Assembly (NCBI RefSeq): GCF_001662075.1
Contig: NZ_LYPL01000020.1
Coordinates: forward strand, 35,947-99,946
Length of the DNA stretch: 64,000 nucleotides
Direction: 5' to 3'
From: Rhizobium bangladeshense
Lineage (GTDB): Bacteria > Pseudomonadota > Alphaproteobacteria > Rhizobiales > Rhizobiaceae
Shown here: piece by piece, positions 24,857 through 33,665 of the stretch
Position numbering within the stretch: position 1 is the stretch's first letter
How the letters are laid out: each line of letters begins with the position of its first letter
Notes under the pieces: model-generated
The model's input: only the letters and a program-made list of their open reading frames with translations
The model's database searches: none
Told to the model about the DNA's origin: nothing
Position numbers and translations under genes: made by a program

Positions 24857-26692
24857 TCAGGATTTCTTGTCGACCGGCGGCGGGGTGACGGGTGCCGGAT
24901 CCGGCTGCTTCTTGTCGGCCGCCTTGGCATCGTCGCTTGCAGGAGGCAGGCCGTTGGCGACCTTGTCCTTGATCTTCGGAATTTCGGCGGCTTCCGGCTC
25001 GGAGGCGAGCGCCCGGTTCCACTGATAGACAGCCTCGAGCTTGCGGCCGACGCGCCAGTAGGCGTCACCGAGATGGTCGTTGATCGTCGCGTCGCCGGCC
25101 TTGATCTGTGCGGCCCGCTCCAGCTCGTCGACGGCATCGTCGAAGCGGTTGAGGCGGAAATAGGCCCAGCCAAGCGAATCGATGATGTAGCCGTCGTCGG
25201 GGCGAAGCTCGACGGCCTTCTTGATCATGCTCAGGCCCTCGTCGAGGTTCCGGTTCATGTCGATCCAGGAATAGCCGAGATAGTTCAGCACCTGCGGCTG
25301 ATCGGGATTGAGCTCCAGGGCCTTGCGGAAGTTCGGCTCCGCCTGGTCCCACTTCTTCAGCCGCTCATAGGCGATGCCGCGCTGGAAGAAGACGCTCCAG
25401 TTGGCGCGGCCGGGAATCGGGCCGATCACTTCGACCGCCTTGTCGTAATTGGCAGCCATCGCCGCGTAGTCCTTGGCGTCGGAGAGCACACTGCCATAGG
25501 CGAGGTAGCTGCGGATGTCCTTCGGGTCGGAGGCGATCAGCGCCTGCAGGTGCTTGCGCGCCTCGTCCACCTTGCCGCCCTGGGCAAGGGCAAGGCCGAG
25601 CTGCAGCTCGGAGATGCGCCGCATCGGTGAATTCTCCGGCACCTTCTTGTAGAGCGCGATGGCGCGGTCCATCTGGTTCTGTTTCTCGGCGATGCCGCCG
25701 AGCAGCACCAGCGTATCGGCGCTGTTCGGGTCGAGCGCCTTGGCCGTCTGCAGGTAGAGCGAAACGATATCCTCGGCGCCGTCGCGGTTCAGCGCGCCGC
25801 CGACCGAAAACAGCACCCCGGCGGCCCCTTCTGCTGCTGTCTTGACCTGCTGTTCCTGCTTCTCGCCTTTTTCGATACTGTCGCGCAGCGCGTTCAGCGG
25901 CGCGTAATTCGGCAGCAGGTTGTCGCCGACGGAAACGGCGTCGAGCGCCTTCTGCTTGTTGCCCTGTGTCGCTTCGAGGCGGGCAAGCGCCATGACGGCC
26001 CGCATGAAGGTATCGGGCGCGGTCGCACCCCCCTCCTTGTCGAGCACGGCGTCGTTCAGATGCTTTCGGGCGGATTTCACGTCGCCGATGGCGATGGCGA
26101 TCGCGCCGGCATTGTAATTCTGGAAGATGCGGAACCAGTCCGGCCCCTTCATCTTCTCGACCATGGTAAGTGCTTCCTTGCCGCGGCCGGCGCCGACGCG
26201 GGCCCAGGCAAGCAGCAGGTCGTTCATCATCCGGTCGAGATCGTTCGGGCCCTTGTATTTCAGGATGGATTCGGCGGTCTTGTAGTCGTCGCGGCGCACG
26301 GCATCCATGCCGCGCACGATCGTGGTGATGCGCTCGACGGAGGGGTCGCCCTTCAGATCGTTGGCATATTTGACGCCTTCCTTGATGTCGCCGTTGAGCA
26401 GCAGCGAGATCATCAGCCGCTGGCGGATCTCCGGATTGCCGGGCTCGATCAGCAGCGCCTTCTTGTAGAGCGCGATCGCCGTTTCATAATCATGATCGAC
26501 ATCGGCCGTGCGTGCGGCGAGGAAGGCGCCGGAGAATGTGGTGACGCTATCGGCATCGAAGGTCTCGGTTTTGCCGGCATCGCCCGCCGTCTTGGCCGCA
26601 TCCTCGGCGTTCACGCCGGCGACGACGCCGAGCGAAAGAACAGCCGCCAATGCTGCGCTCGTAAGAAGACGGATGGCAATTCTCTGCCGCAT
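24857..26692 (-). CDS. Exported tetratricopeptide repeat protein
   Basis: A 611-residue protein with a signal peptide (MRQRIAIRLLTSAALAAVLS, cleavage near VNAEDA) and many TPR-type helical pairs along its length. The clearest are at about 65-100 (YETAIALYKKALLIEPGNPE), 340-375 (MDRAIALYKKVPENSP), 450-490 (WDQAEPNFRKALELNPDQPQ) and 520-590. The C-terminus is a Pro/Lys-rich tail. It should be periplasmic or outer-membrane associated and mediate protein contacts; no enzyme domain is seen. It has its own transcript, just upstream of ispE on the same strand. Confidence 0.85.
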   Translation of the reverse strand: MRQRIAIRLLTSAALAAVLSLGVVAGVNAEDAAKTAGDAGKTETFDADSVTTFSGAFLAARTADVDHDYETAIALYKKALLIEPGNPEIRQRLMISLLLNGDIKEGVKYANDLKGDPSVERITTIVRGMDAVRRDDYKTAESILKYKGPNDLDRMMNDLLLAWARVGAGRGKEALTMVEKMKGPDWFRIFQNYNAGAIAIAIGDVKSARKHLNDAVLDKEGGATAPDTFMRAVMALARLEATQGNKQKALDAVSVGDNLLPNYAPLNALRDSIEKGEKQEQQVKTAAEGAAGVLFSVGGALNRDGAEDIVSLYLQTAKALDPNSADTLVLLGGIAEKQNQMDRAIALYKKVPENSPMRRISELQLGLALAQGGKVDEARKHLQALIASDPKDIRSYLAYGSVLSDAKDYAAMAANYDKAVEVIGPIPGRANWSVFFQRGIAYERLKKWDQAEPNFRKALELNPDQPQVLNYLGYSWIDMNRNLDEGLSMIKKAVELRPDDGYIIDSLGWAYFRLNRFDDAVDELERAAQIKAGDATINDHLGDAYWRVGRKLEAVYQWNRALASEPEAAEIPKIKDKVANGLPPASDDAKAADKKQPDPAPVTPPPVDKKS

Positions 26693-26823
26693 GAGGAAAC
26701 CTTTCTTCGAGAGCGCCCGACCATGATGCCGGTCGCAAATCAGTTGGGATCACTGATTCATAACAGGATGGCTTTTTTGAAGCGGCGCCGCAAGAAAATC
26801 AGCCTGCTATCGAGAACGTTTGG

Positions 26824-27864
26824 TCAGTTGACGCGCTCGATGCAGAAGTCGATCACTTCCATCAGGGCGGATTTCCACACCGTATCGGGAAGCGGCGCCA
26901 GCGCGTCGCGGGCGATCGTGCCATAATGGACCGCCCGGCCGATCGTGTCGCTGAGCGTGCCGTATTTGGTGATCAGCCCAAGCGCCTTATCCAGATTGGC
27001 GTCGCTGCTGTTGCCGGCCTCGATCGCATCGCGCCAGAAGGCGCGTTCGTCCTGCGTGCCGCGGCGATAGGCGAGGATGACGGGAAGCGTGATCTTGCCT
27101 TCGCGGAAATCGTCACCGACATTCTTGCCGAGATCGGCGGCCTTGCCGCCATAATCGAGCGCGTCGTCGACGAGCTGGAAGGCGAGCCCCAGATTCATGC
27201 CGTAGGATTTCAGTGCGTTGCGGCCGGAACGGCCGGCTTCGGCGACGATCGGCCCGACCTCGGCGGCAGCGGCAAACAGGGCGGCCGTCTTCGCGCGGAT
27301 GACGGAGAGGTAATCGTCCTCGGTCGTCTCCATGTTCTTGGCGACGGAAAGCTGCAGCACCTCGCCCTCGGCGATCACGCAGGCGGCGGAAGACAAGACG
27401 TCGAGCGCGTCGAGCGAGCCGACTTCGACCATCATGCGGAAGGCCTGGCCGAGCAGGAAGTCGCCGACCAGCACGCTTGCCTGGTTGCCCCAGATCATCC
27501 GCGCCGTCGATTTGCCGCGGCGCAGGTCGCTTTCGTCGACGACGTCGTCGTGCAGCAGTGTCGCCGTGTGCATGAACTCGACGGAGGTCGCGAGCTTGAC
27601 GTGATTTTCGCCGCGGTAATCGAAGAGCGAGGCGGCCGCCAGCGTCAGCATCGGCCGCAGCCGCTTGCCGCCGGACGAGATCAGATGGTTCGCCACTTCG
27701 GGGATCATCTGCACGTCGGAGCCGGCCTTGGATAGAATGAGCTGGTTCACCCGCTCCATATCGGCCCTGGTGAGATCGACCAACGGCTTTATGGATGCCA
27801 GTTTGTTTTTGCTTTCTTCAAGCGGTATGACCACGCCCAACGACCCGGACTCCTGTTCATTCAT
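26824..27864 (-). CDS. ispB: Long-chain polyprenyl diphosphate synthase (octaprenyl/decaprenyl)
   Basis: A 346-residue trans-prenyltransferase that makes the ubiquinone side chain. The first Asp-rich motif is LLHDDVVDESDLRRG and the second LVDDALDYGG, with GKRLRPML for isopentenyl diphosphate binding; the small residues before the first motif suit a long product. Rhizobia make mainly ubiquinone-10, so decaprenyl is the likely product. ATG 27864 (MNEQESG) is chosen, because the in-frame extension to 28023 would cross the divergent DUF2007 gene. Confidence 0.93.
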   Translation of the reverse strand: MNEQESGSLGVVIPLEESKNKLASIKPLVDLTRADMERVNQLILSKAGSDVQMIPEVANHLISSGGKRLRPMLTLAAASLFDYRGENHVKLATSVEFMHTATLLHDDVVDESDLRRGKSTARMIWGNQASVLVGDFLLGQAFRMMVEVGSLDALDVLSSAACVIAEGEVLQLSVAKNMETTEDDYLSVIRAKTAALFAAAAEVGPIVAEAGRSGRNALKSYGMNLGLAFQLVDDALDYGGKAADLGKNVGDDFREGKITLPVILAYRRGTQDERAFWRDAIEAGNSSDANLDKALGLITKYGTLSDTIGRAVHYGTIARDALAPLPDTVWKSALMEVIDFCIERVN

Positions 27865-27949
27865 TGCAGCTGACAATAGAAAGGGGCGATGGACGCGGCA
27901 AGAGGTGAATTGTCGCGCCACGGCGAAATTGGAAGGAAAATGACGGCAA

Positions 27950-28177
27950 ATGCATGAACTTATCCGCGCCAACGACCCCGTTCTGCTCTCCTTTGCGGAG
28001 AGTTTGATGAAGGATGCGGGCATTCATTGCTTCATCGCCGATCAGGGCATGAGCGTGCTCGAAGGCTCGCTCGGCATGCTGCCGCGCCGGCTGCTGGTGG
28101 ACGAGGAGATGGCCGACCAGGCCCGCCGCATCCTCATCGACGCCGGTCTCGGCGGCGAATTGCGCGACAGGAGGTGA
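27950..28177 (+). CDS. DUF2007 family protein
   Basis: A 75-residue protein of the DUF2007 family (putative signal-transducing, GlnB-like fold). Its features are MHELIRANDPVLLSFAESLM, an AGI/FIADQ core and LLVDEEMADQARRILIDAG. No biochemical function is known. It sits 7 bases before the methyltransferase gene and is probably co-transcribed with it. Confidence 0.85.
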   Translation: MHELIRANDPVLLSFAESLMKDAGIHCFIADQGMSVLEGSLGMLPRRLLVDEEMADQARRILIDAGLGGELRDRR

Positions 28178-28184
28178 GGGTGGG

Positions 28185-28982
28185 ATGACCGGGGAGCCTG
28201 CCCAAACTATCGATGCCTTCCATCGCGGCGCCTTTCATCTGGTGCAGCCGAAGGGCAGGGGCCATCGCGCCGGCATGGATGCGATGCTGCTTGCCGCCCT
28301 CGTTGCCGACGATCGTCCGGTCAGGGTGGCCGATCTCGGCGCCGGCGCCGGTGCGGCCGGCCTTGCCGTTGCCTCGCGCCTCAACAACGCGGACGTGGTG
28401 CTGTTCGAGCGGTCGGCCGAGATGGCCGATTATGCCCGTCGCAGCATCCTCCTGCCCGAAAATGCCCATCTCGCCGGCCGCGTCAGAGTCGTCGAGGCGG
28501 ATGTGGCGCTGACCGCCAAGGCGCGCAACGATGCCGGCCTCATCGATGAGAGCTTCCACCACGTCATCATGAACCCGCCCTTCAACGATGCCGGCGACCG
28601 GCGCACGCCTGATGCGCTGAAGGCCGAAGCCCATGCGATGACCGACGGCCTGTTCGAAAGCTGGATCCGCACGGCCGGCGCCATCATGATCCCGGGCGGG
28701 CAATTGTCGCTGATCGCCAGGCCCCAGTCGATCGCCGAGATCATCGATGCCTGCGGCCGGCGCTTCGGCGGGATCGAAATGACAGCCATCCATCCGCGCG
28801 CCGGCGAAAACGCCGTGCGTATCCTGGTCACGGCGATCAAGGGATCGCGTGCGCGGCTGTCACTGCGCGCGCCGCTCTTCATGCACGAAGAGGGGAGCCA
28901 CAAGTTCTCCCCCCTCGTCGACGATTTCAACAATGGTCGGGCGGCTTATGCCCGGCTTCGAACCTCAGCGGCCAGAGCATGA
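28185..28982 (+). CDS. tRNA1(Val) adenine-N6 methyltransferase-like protein
   Basis: A 265-residue SAM-dependent methyltransferase. Motif I is VADLGAGAGAAGLA and the N6-adenine catalytic motif is NPPFND in VIMNPPFNDAGD, which places it in the TrmN6/YfiC group that modifies A37 of tRNA1(Val). A longer N-terminus with RGHRAGMDAMLLAAL is typical. The stop TGA lies in a palindromic repeat (GAGCATGA at 28975), so the C-terminal end may have been set by insertion of the repeat. Confidence 0.85.
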   Translation: MTGEPAQTIDAFHRGAFHLVQPKGRGHRAGMDAMLLAALVADDRPVRVADLGAGAGAAGLAVASRLNNADVVLFERSAEMADYARRSILLPENAHLAGRVRVVEADVALTAKARNDAGLIDESFHHVIMNPPFNDAGDRRTPDALKAEAHAMTDGLFESWIRTAGAIMIPGGQLSLIARPQSIAEIIDACGRRFGGIEMTAIHPRAGENAVRILVTAIKGSRARLSLRAPLFMHEEGSHKFSPLVDDFNNGRAAYARLRTSAARA

Positions 28983-29078
28983 GTGTGAGCGGTTTTCGGA
29001 CGACATCATGCTCTAACTCTTTAATGTAGAACAGGATTCAGATTTTAGGCCGACCGGGCCTAAAATCATCCTGTTCTA
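28975..29078. repeat. Palindromic mosaic repeat, copy 2, between convergent genes
   Basis: The left part (28975-29013) repeats the element at 24756 but lacks its inner CCGAAAA arm. The right part is a second palindrome: TAGAACAGGA (29027-29036) with TCCTGTTCTA (29069-29078), and GATTTTAGGCC with GGCCTAAAATC inside. The left end supplies the methyltransferase TGA and the right end the mntH TAG. The right palindrome could also terminate both genes. Confidence 0.85.
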
Positions 29079-30416
29079 GCCGGTGACGAAGTCCAAGAGC
29101 AGCTTGACGTTCAGCCCGGCGATGACGACGGCGATCACATAGGCGATGCCGCTCAGCCAGCGGGGCGCCACAAGTTCGCCCATCTTGGCCTTGCTGGCGG
29201 TGAACATCACGAGCGGGAAGACGGCGAAGGAAAGCTGCAGGCTGAGCACCACCTGTGTCAGGATCAAAAGCTCCGCCGTGCCCTGGTCGCCATACCAGAT
29301 GGTGACGATCGCCGCCGGCACAATGGCGATGGCGCGGGTGATCAGCCGGCGCATCCACGGCTGCAGCCTAATCTTCAGGAAGCCTTCCATGACGATCTGG
29401 CCGGCAAGCGTCGCCGTCACCGTCGAGTTGAGGCCGCAGCAGAGCAGCGCGATGCCGAACAGCGTCGGCGCGATGGCGAGACCGAGCAGCGGCGACAGCA
29501 GCGAATGCGCCTCGCCGAGTTCGACGATGTCGGTTCTGCCATGCGCATTGAAGGCGGCAGCGGCCAGGATTAGGATCGAAGCGTTGATCAGCAGCGCAAA
29601 GCAGAGCGCTACCGTCGAGTCGATCGTCGCATAGGTCAGCGCCTCCTTCTTTTCGGGCACCGTATGGCCGTAGGCGCGTGTCTGCACGATGCCGGAATGA
29701 AGATAGAGATTGTGCGGCATGACGGTCGCGCCGAGGATGCCGAGCGCCAGATAGAGCATCTCAGGATTGGTGACGATCTCGGTGGTCGGGAAGAAGCCGG
29801 TGATGACGGAGCCCCATTGCGGGTCGGCAAGCAGGATCTGCACGCCGAAGCAGAGCGCGATGACGCCGAGCAGCGCGATGATGAAAGCTTCCACCCAGCG
29901 GAATCCGAGTTTCTGCAGAAAGAGGATCACGAAGACGTCGAGCGCGGTGATCAGCACGCCGAGTTCGAGCGGAATGCCCATCAAGAGGTTGAGGCCAATT
30001 GCCGTGCCGATCACCTCGGCGATGTCGGTGGCGATGATGGCAATTTCGGCAAAGGCCCAAAGCGGCACCGAAACCCATTTCGGATAGGCGTCGCGGCAGG
30101 CCTGCGCAAGGTCGCGGCCCGAGGCGATCGCGAGACGGGCGCAGAGCGATTGCAGGACGATCGCCATCAGGTTGGAAAGCAGGGCGACGGTGAGCAGCGC
30201 ATAGCCGAATTTCGAGCCGCCGGCGAGCGAGGTCGCCCAATTGCCGGGATCCATATAGCCGACGGCGACCATATAGCCCGGCCCGGCAAAGGCCGCCGCC
30301 CTGCGCCACCTCGAGCTGTGACGCCCGGTTCCGACGGTGCGGTAGACATCCGACAGCGACGCCTCGCCGCGTTCGTGCCGCCAGCCGCTTGTTACCTTGG
30401 GGTTGAGGGCGTCCAT
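29076..30416 (-). CDS. mntH: Nramp-type manganese transporter MntH
   Basis: A 446-residue proton-coupled Mn2+/divalent metal importer with about 11 membrane helices. The metal-site motif on helix 1 is DPGNWATS in GYMDPGNWATSLAGGSKFG, and the helix 6 motif is MPHNLYLHSGIVQ; both are intact. A perfect inverted repeat 43 bases upstream is a candidate Mur/Fur-family operator. In rhizobia manganese uptake genes are usually repressed by Mn-loaded Mur, so the same control is likely. Confidence 0.95.
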   Translation of the reverse strand: MDALNPKVTSGWRHERGEASLSDVYRTVGTGRHSSRWRRAAAFAGPGYMVAVGYMDPGNWATSLAGGSKFGYALLTVALLSNLMAIVLQSLCARLAIASGRDLAQACRDAYPKWVSVPLWAFAEIAIIATDIAEVIGTAIGLNLLMGIPLELGVLITALDVFVILFLQKLGFRWVEAFIIALLGVIALCFGVQILLADPQWGSVITGFFPTTEIVTNPEMLYLALGILGATVMPHNLYLHSGIVQTRAYGHTVPEKKEALTYATIDSTVALCFALLINASILILAAAAFNAHGRTDIVELGEAHSLLSPLLGLAIAPTLFGIALLCCGLNSTVTATLAGQIVMEGFLKIRLQPWMRRLITRAIAIVPAAIVTIWYGDQGTAELLILTQVVLSLQLSFAVFPLVMFTASKAKMGELVAPRWLSGIAYVIAVVIAGLNVKLLLDFVTG

Positions 30417-30458
30417 GCCATTTCCACCTGTTTATCGTGAGCGCACTATGACGAACTA

Positions 30459-30479
30459 GAATGACAATGCAAGTCATTC
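30459..30479 (-). promoter_or_regulatory. Inverted repeat in the mntH promoter, candidate Mur-type operator
   Basis: GAATGAC-AATGCAA-GTCATTC is an exact 7-base inverted repeat in the 183-bp gap between divergent mntH and the S49 peptidase gene. Position and size (21 bp) suit a Fur-superfamily site. It also contains TGCAAGTCATTCGCA, an imperfect version of the Mur-responsive sequence as I recall it. Confidence 0.55.
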
Positions 30480-30599
30480 GCAACAAGAAAGACCATTCTC
30501 GATGTTTTGCAAACGCGGCCATTGCGTTTGTCGTTCCAGCGCATACATGGATGCCGATCGTAGATTGACGATCGGGCGACCCGAAGCGAAGGATGGGAA

Positions 30600-31460
30600 A
30601 TGGCCGGATTCTGGAAAAAATTGCTGCCGAAACGGTTCCGCAAGGAAGGCGTCACCATCCCGGTCGTCAGATTGCAGGGCGCGATCATCAGCGGCGGCGG
30701 CCAATTCCGGCCGACCCTCAATCTCGCCAATGTCGCTCCGGTCCTGGAAAAGGCCTTCGCCATGAAGGGCTCGCCGGCGGTTGCCATCGCGATCAACTCG
30801 CCGGGCGGCTCGCCCGTCCAGTCCCGGCTGATCTTCACCCGCATCCGCGAGCTTGCCCGCGAGAAGCAAAAAAAGGTTCTCGTCTTCGTCGAGGACGTCG
30901 CCGCTTCCGGCGGTTATATGATCGCGCTTGCCGGCGATGAGATCATCGCCGACGCCACCTCGATCGTCGGTTCGATCGGCGTCGTCTCCGGCGGTTTCGG
31001 CTTTCCGGAACTCCTGAAGAAGATCGGCGTCGAGCGCCGTGTCTATACGGCGGGCGAAAACAAGGTGATCCTCGATCCGTTCCAGCCGGAAAAAGAAAAG
31101 GACATCGAATATCTGAAGAGCCTGCAGCTCGAGATCCATCAGGTCTTCATCTCGATGGTGCGCGAGCGCCGCGCCGGCAAGCTGAAGGATGACGCCACCG
31201 TCTTTTCCGGCCTATTCTGGAGCGGCACCCGCGGCCTCGAACTCGGCCTCGTTGACGGCCTCGGCGACATGCGCCAGGAGCTGAAGCGACGCTACGGCCA
31301 GAAGGCGAAGCTGGAGCTCGTCACCGCCAGCCGCGGCCTGCTTGGCCGCCGCATTCCCGGCGTGTCGCCGGTCTCTCTCGAAGGTGCTGCCTCCGGCCTC
31401 GCGACGGGGCTTGTCGAAGCGGCCGAAGAGAGAGCATTGTGGAGCCGCTTCGGACTTTAG
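30600..31460 (+). CDS. S49 family peptidase (SppA-like)
   Basis: A 286-residue peptidase of the SppA/SohB family. The nucleophile Ser lies in VEDVAASGGYMIALAGDEI, preceded by the oxyanion-region AINSPGGSP, and SIVGSIGVVSGG is the following family motif. It has no N-terminal membrane helix (MAGFWKKLLPKRFRKEG is only amphipathic), so it may act in the cytoplasm or be membrane-associated. It is followed after 18 bases by a small membrane protein, a pairing common in rhizobia. Confidence 0.88.
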   Translation: MAGFWKKLLPKRFRKEGVTIPVVRLQGAIISGGGQFRPTLNLANVAPVLEKAFAMKGSPAVAIAINSPGGSPVQSRLIFTRIRELAREKQKKVLVFVEDVAASGGYMIALAGDEIIADATSIVGSIGVVSGGFGFPELLKKIGVERRVYTAGENKVILDPFQPEKEKDIEYLKSLQLEIHQVFISMVRERRAGKLKDDATVFSGLFWSGTRGLELGLVDGLGDMRQELKRRYGQKAKLELVTASRGLLGRRIPGVSPVSLEGAASGLATGLVEAAEERALWSRFGL

Positions 31461-31478
31461 GAGGAGCAAGAGAGGGGC

Positions 31479-31670
31479 ATGGCACAGCTTATCACCATCC
31501 TGGTCCTGGTCTTTTCGGCCTGGTGGCTCTACCGCCGCTTCGTCTCCGACGCCCGCAGGCTGGCCGAAAAATCGCGCCGCGCCGAGAAGGAGCGCCAGAC
31601 CGGCGCGATCGGCACCTTGGTCAAGGATCCCGAAACCGGGGAATACCGGCTGAAGCGGGATGAGGAATAA
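31479..31670 (+). CDS. Small single-helix membrane protein
   Basis: A 63-residue protein of unknown function: one N-terminal membrane helix (LITILVLVFSAWWLYRRFV) and a charged cytoplasmic tail ending in VKDPETGEYRLKRDEE. The motif D-P-x-T-G-x-Y is shared by short rhizobial proteins at this place. AGGAGCAAGAGAGG precedes the ATG. It is probably translated from the peptidase mRNA. Confidence 0.75.
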   Translation: MAQLITILVLVFSAWWLYRRFVSDARRLAEKSRRAEKERQTGAIGTLVKDPETGEYRLKRDEE

Positions 31671-31712
31671 AATGAAGGGCGTCGCCACTGCTCTGTCCAT
31701 CCGGCATCCTAG

Positions 31713-31830
31713 ACCCCTCCCCACAAGGGGGAGGGGCTTAACTCGCCGCACCCGCTTTCCAGATGTTCGACGTTTCGGGAGAAGCGAGGCGGGAGATCCG
31801 GGTTAACCCCTCCCCCTTGTGGGGAGGGGT
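31713..31830. repeat. Large inverted repeat with 29-bp arms
   Basis: Left arm 31713-31742 (ACCCCTCCCCACAAGGGGGA...) and right arm 31802-31830 are reverse complements apart from one extra base; each arm is itself palindromic around CAAGGGGG. It lies in the 264-bp gap before glyQ, which holds no gene. It is another member of the dispersed intergenic repeats. Confidence 0.8.
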
Positions 31831-31934
31831 TGGGGAGGGGCCTTAGATCTCGCGGCCCCCGCAAAACCCTTGACCCCTGCGGCCCTCCATGGCACCTGTC
31901 GCGCCGATAATCCCTAAGCAATCGGTGCCGTTTC

Positions 31935-32891
31935 ATGTCAGCTATTCCAGACCATATGAACCCGAAGCGCTCCTTCCAGGCGCTGATCCTGACCCTGCAT
32001 AACTACTGGGCGGACAAGGGTTGCGCGGTGCTGCAGCCCTACGACATGGAAGTCGGCGCCGGTACCTTCCACCCGGCCACCACGCTGCGCGCCCTCGGCC
32101 CCAAACCCTGGAAGGCGGCTTACGTCCAGCCCTCCCGCCGCCCGTCGGATGGCCGCTATGGCGAAAACCCGAACCGCCTGCAGCATTATTATCAGTACCA
32201 GGTCATCCTGAAGCCGAACCCGCCCAATTTGCAGGAGCTTTATCTCGGCTCGCTCGCTGCGATCGGCCTCGATCCGCTGCTGCACGACATCCGTTTCGTC
32301 GAGGACGATTGGGAAAGCCCGACGCTCGGCGCCTGGGGCCTCGGCTGGGAATGCTGGTGCGACGGCATGGAGGTCTCGCAGTTCACCTATTTCCAGCAGG
32401 TCTGCGGCATCGAATGCGCGCCGGTCGCCGGTGAACTGACCTACGGTCTCGAGCGCCTGGCCATGTATGTCCAGGGCGTCGACAATGTCTACGATCTGAA
32501 CTTCAACGGCCGCGAAGGCGACGAGAAGATCAGCTACGGCGACGTCTTCTTGCAGGCCGAACAGGAATATTCGCGTCACAATTTTGAATTCGCCAATACC
32601 GAGATGCTGCATCGCCACTTTGTCGATGCCGAGAAGGAATGCCGGGCGCTGCTCGATGCCGGCGCGCCTGGCGACAGCGCCAACCAGCGCCTGCACAAAT
32701 GCGTCTTCCCGGCCTATGACCAGTGCATCAAGGCCAGCCACGTCTTCAACCTGCTCGATGCCCGCGGCGTCATCTCGGTGACCGAGCGCCAGAGCTATAT
32801 CCTGCGGGTGCGCACCCTCGCCAAAGCCTGCGGCGAAGCCTTCCTGCTGACCGATGCCGGCGGCGTCAACCTGTCGAAAGAGGCGGCGTGA
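31935..32891 (+). CDS. glyQ: Glycyl-tRNA synthetase alpha subunit
   Basis: A 318-residue alpha subunit of the bacterial (alphabeta)2 glycyl-tRNA synthetase, which charges tRNA-Gly. Near-invariant family sequence is seen throughout: MEVGAGTFHPATTLRALG, YVQPSRRPSDGRYGENPNRL, WECWCDGMEVSQFTYFQQ and ELTYGLERLAMY. Its partner glyS lies 12 kb away on the other strand, whereas the pair is adjacent in many bacteria. A kinase gene overlaps its 3' end by 4 bases. Confidence 0.97.
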   Translation: MSAIPDHMNPKRSFQALILTLHNYWADKGCAVLQPYDMEVGAGTFHPATTLRALGPKPWKAAYVQPSRRPSDGRYGENPNRLQHYYQYQVILKPNPPNLQELYLGSLAAIGLDPLLHDIRFVEDDWESPTLGAWGLGWECWCDGMEVSQFTYFQQVCGIECAPVAGELTYGLERLAMYVQGVDNVYDLNFNGREGDEKISYGDVFLQAEQEYSRHNFEFANTEMLHRHFVDAEKECRALLDAGAPGDSANQRLHKCVFPAYDQCIKASHVFNLLDARGVISVTERQSYILRVRTLAKACGEAFLLTDAGGVNLSKEAA

Positions 32892-33439
32892 CGCAAAAGC
32901 CTGCCAGCCGTATCGTCCACATCAACAGCTGGCCAGGCACCGGCAAGCTGACGGTCGGTCGCTTGCTGGCGAAAAGGCTTGGCGCGCGGCTCATCGACAA
33001 TCACATGCTGCTAAATCCAGCAGAGGCTCTTTTCGCTCGCGGCAACCCTCTGCATGCATCACTGCGCGAGCAGATTCGCCGAGCGGTTTTCGACCACGCT
33101 GCGCGCGCCGATCCGGCTGAAAGCTTCGTCTTTACCGATGCCCTTTCGGACGACGCGGATGATAGTGCGATGTTCTCCTGGTATCTCGATCTGGCTGCCG
33201 CCAGAGGCGCGGATCTGGTCGCGGTTCTCCTCGACTGCGCGCCGGAGGAGAATGCCAGGCGCCTCATCTCGCCGGGCCGGTCCGAGGCGCTCAAGCTGAC
33301 GGATACGGCGAAGCTGCAACGGCTCCGGGCAAACTATAAACTGTTGCGCGGGCTGGCTGAACACACAGTAGAAATTGATACGACGGAGCTTTCACCGGAA
33401 GGGACGGCGGCACGGATTCTCGCGCATATCGGTGTTTGA
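32888..33439 (+). CDS. P-loop nucleotide kinase-like protein overlapping glyQ
   Basis: A 183-residue AAA/kinase-like protein. Walker A is SWPGTGKLTVGRLLAKRLGA, followed by LIDNHMLLNPA, where small-molecule kinases keep their substrate Asp, and a lid-like R-rich segment (ENARRLISPGRSEA). Similar proteins are annotated as AAA-family ATPases or chloramphenicol-phosphotransferase-like kinases; the substrate is unknown. The GTG start overlaps the glyQ stop (GTGA), so translation is coupled. Its base composition becomes AT-richer toward the 3' end, leading into the next gene. Confidence 0.75.
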   Translation: MTQKPASRIVHINSWPGTGKLTVGRLLAKRLGARLIDNHMLLNPAEALFARGNPLHASLREQIRRAVFDHAARADPAESFVFTDALSDDADDSAMFSWYLDLAAARGADLVAVLLDCAPEENARRLISPGRSEALKLTDTAKLQRLRANYKLLRGLAEHTVEIDTTELSPEGTAARILAHIGV

Positions 33440-33665
33440 CGACAGCCGGGAAACCTGCACTCCATATTGTCTTCGTGATGCCGTCGGCGTCAATCTGACG
33501 AGGCACATCCAAAAAAAGTCCTGCGCTCCAGGGACAGGCTTCTTTTGTATTGCGCAAACCATCGCTACGTTATCATCTGGTGTTGCGACAACGTAAGCTT
33601 CGGTATCTCTTTTGAAGAGCGATATTTTTTACTTTAAAATTTCATATGAAAATTCCGTCTCCAGT

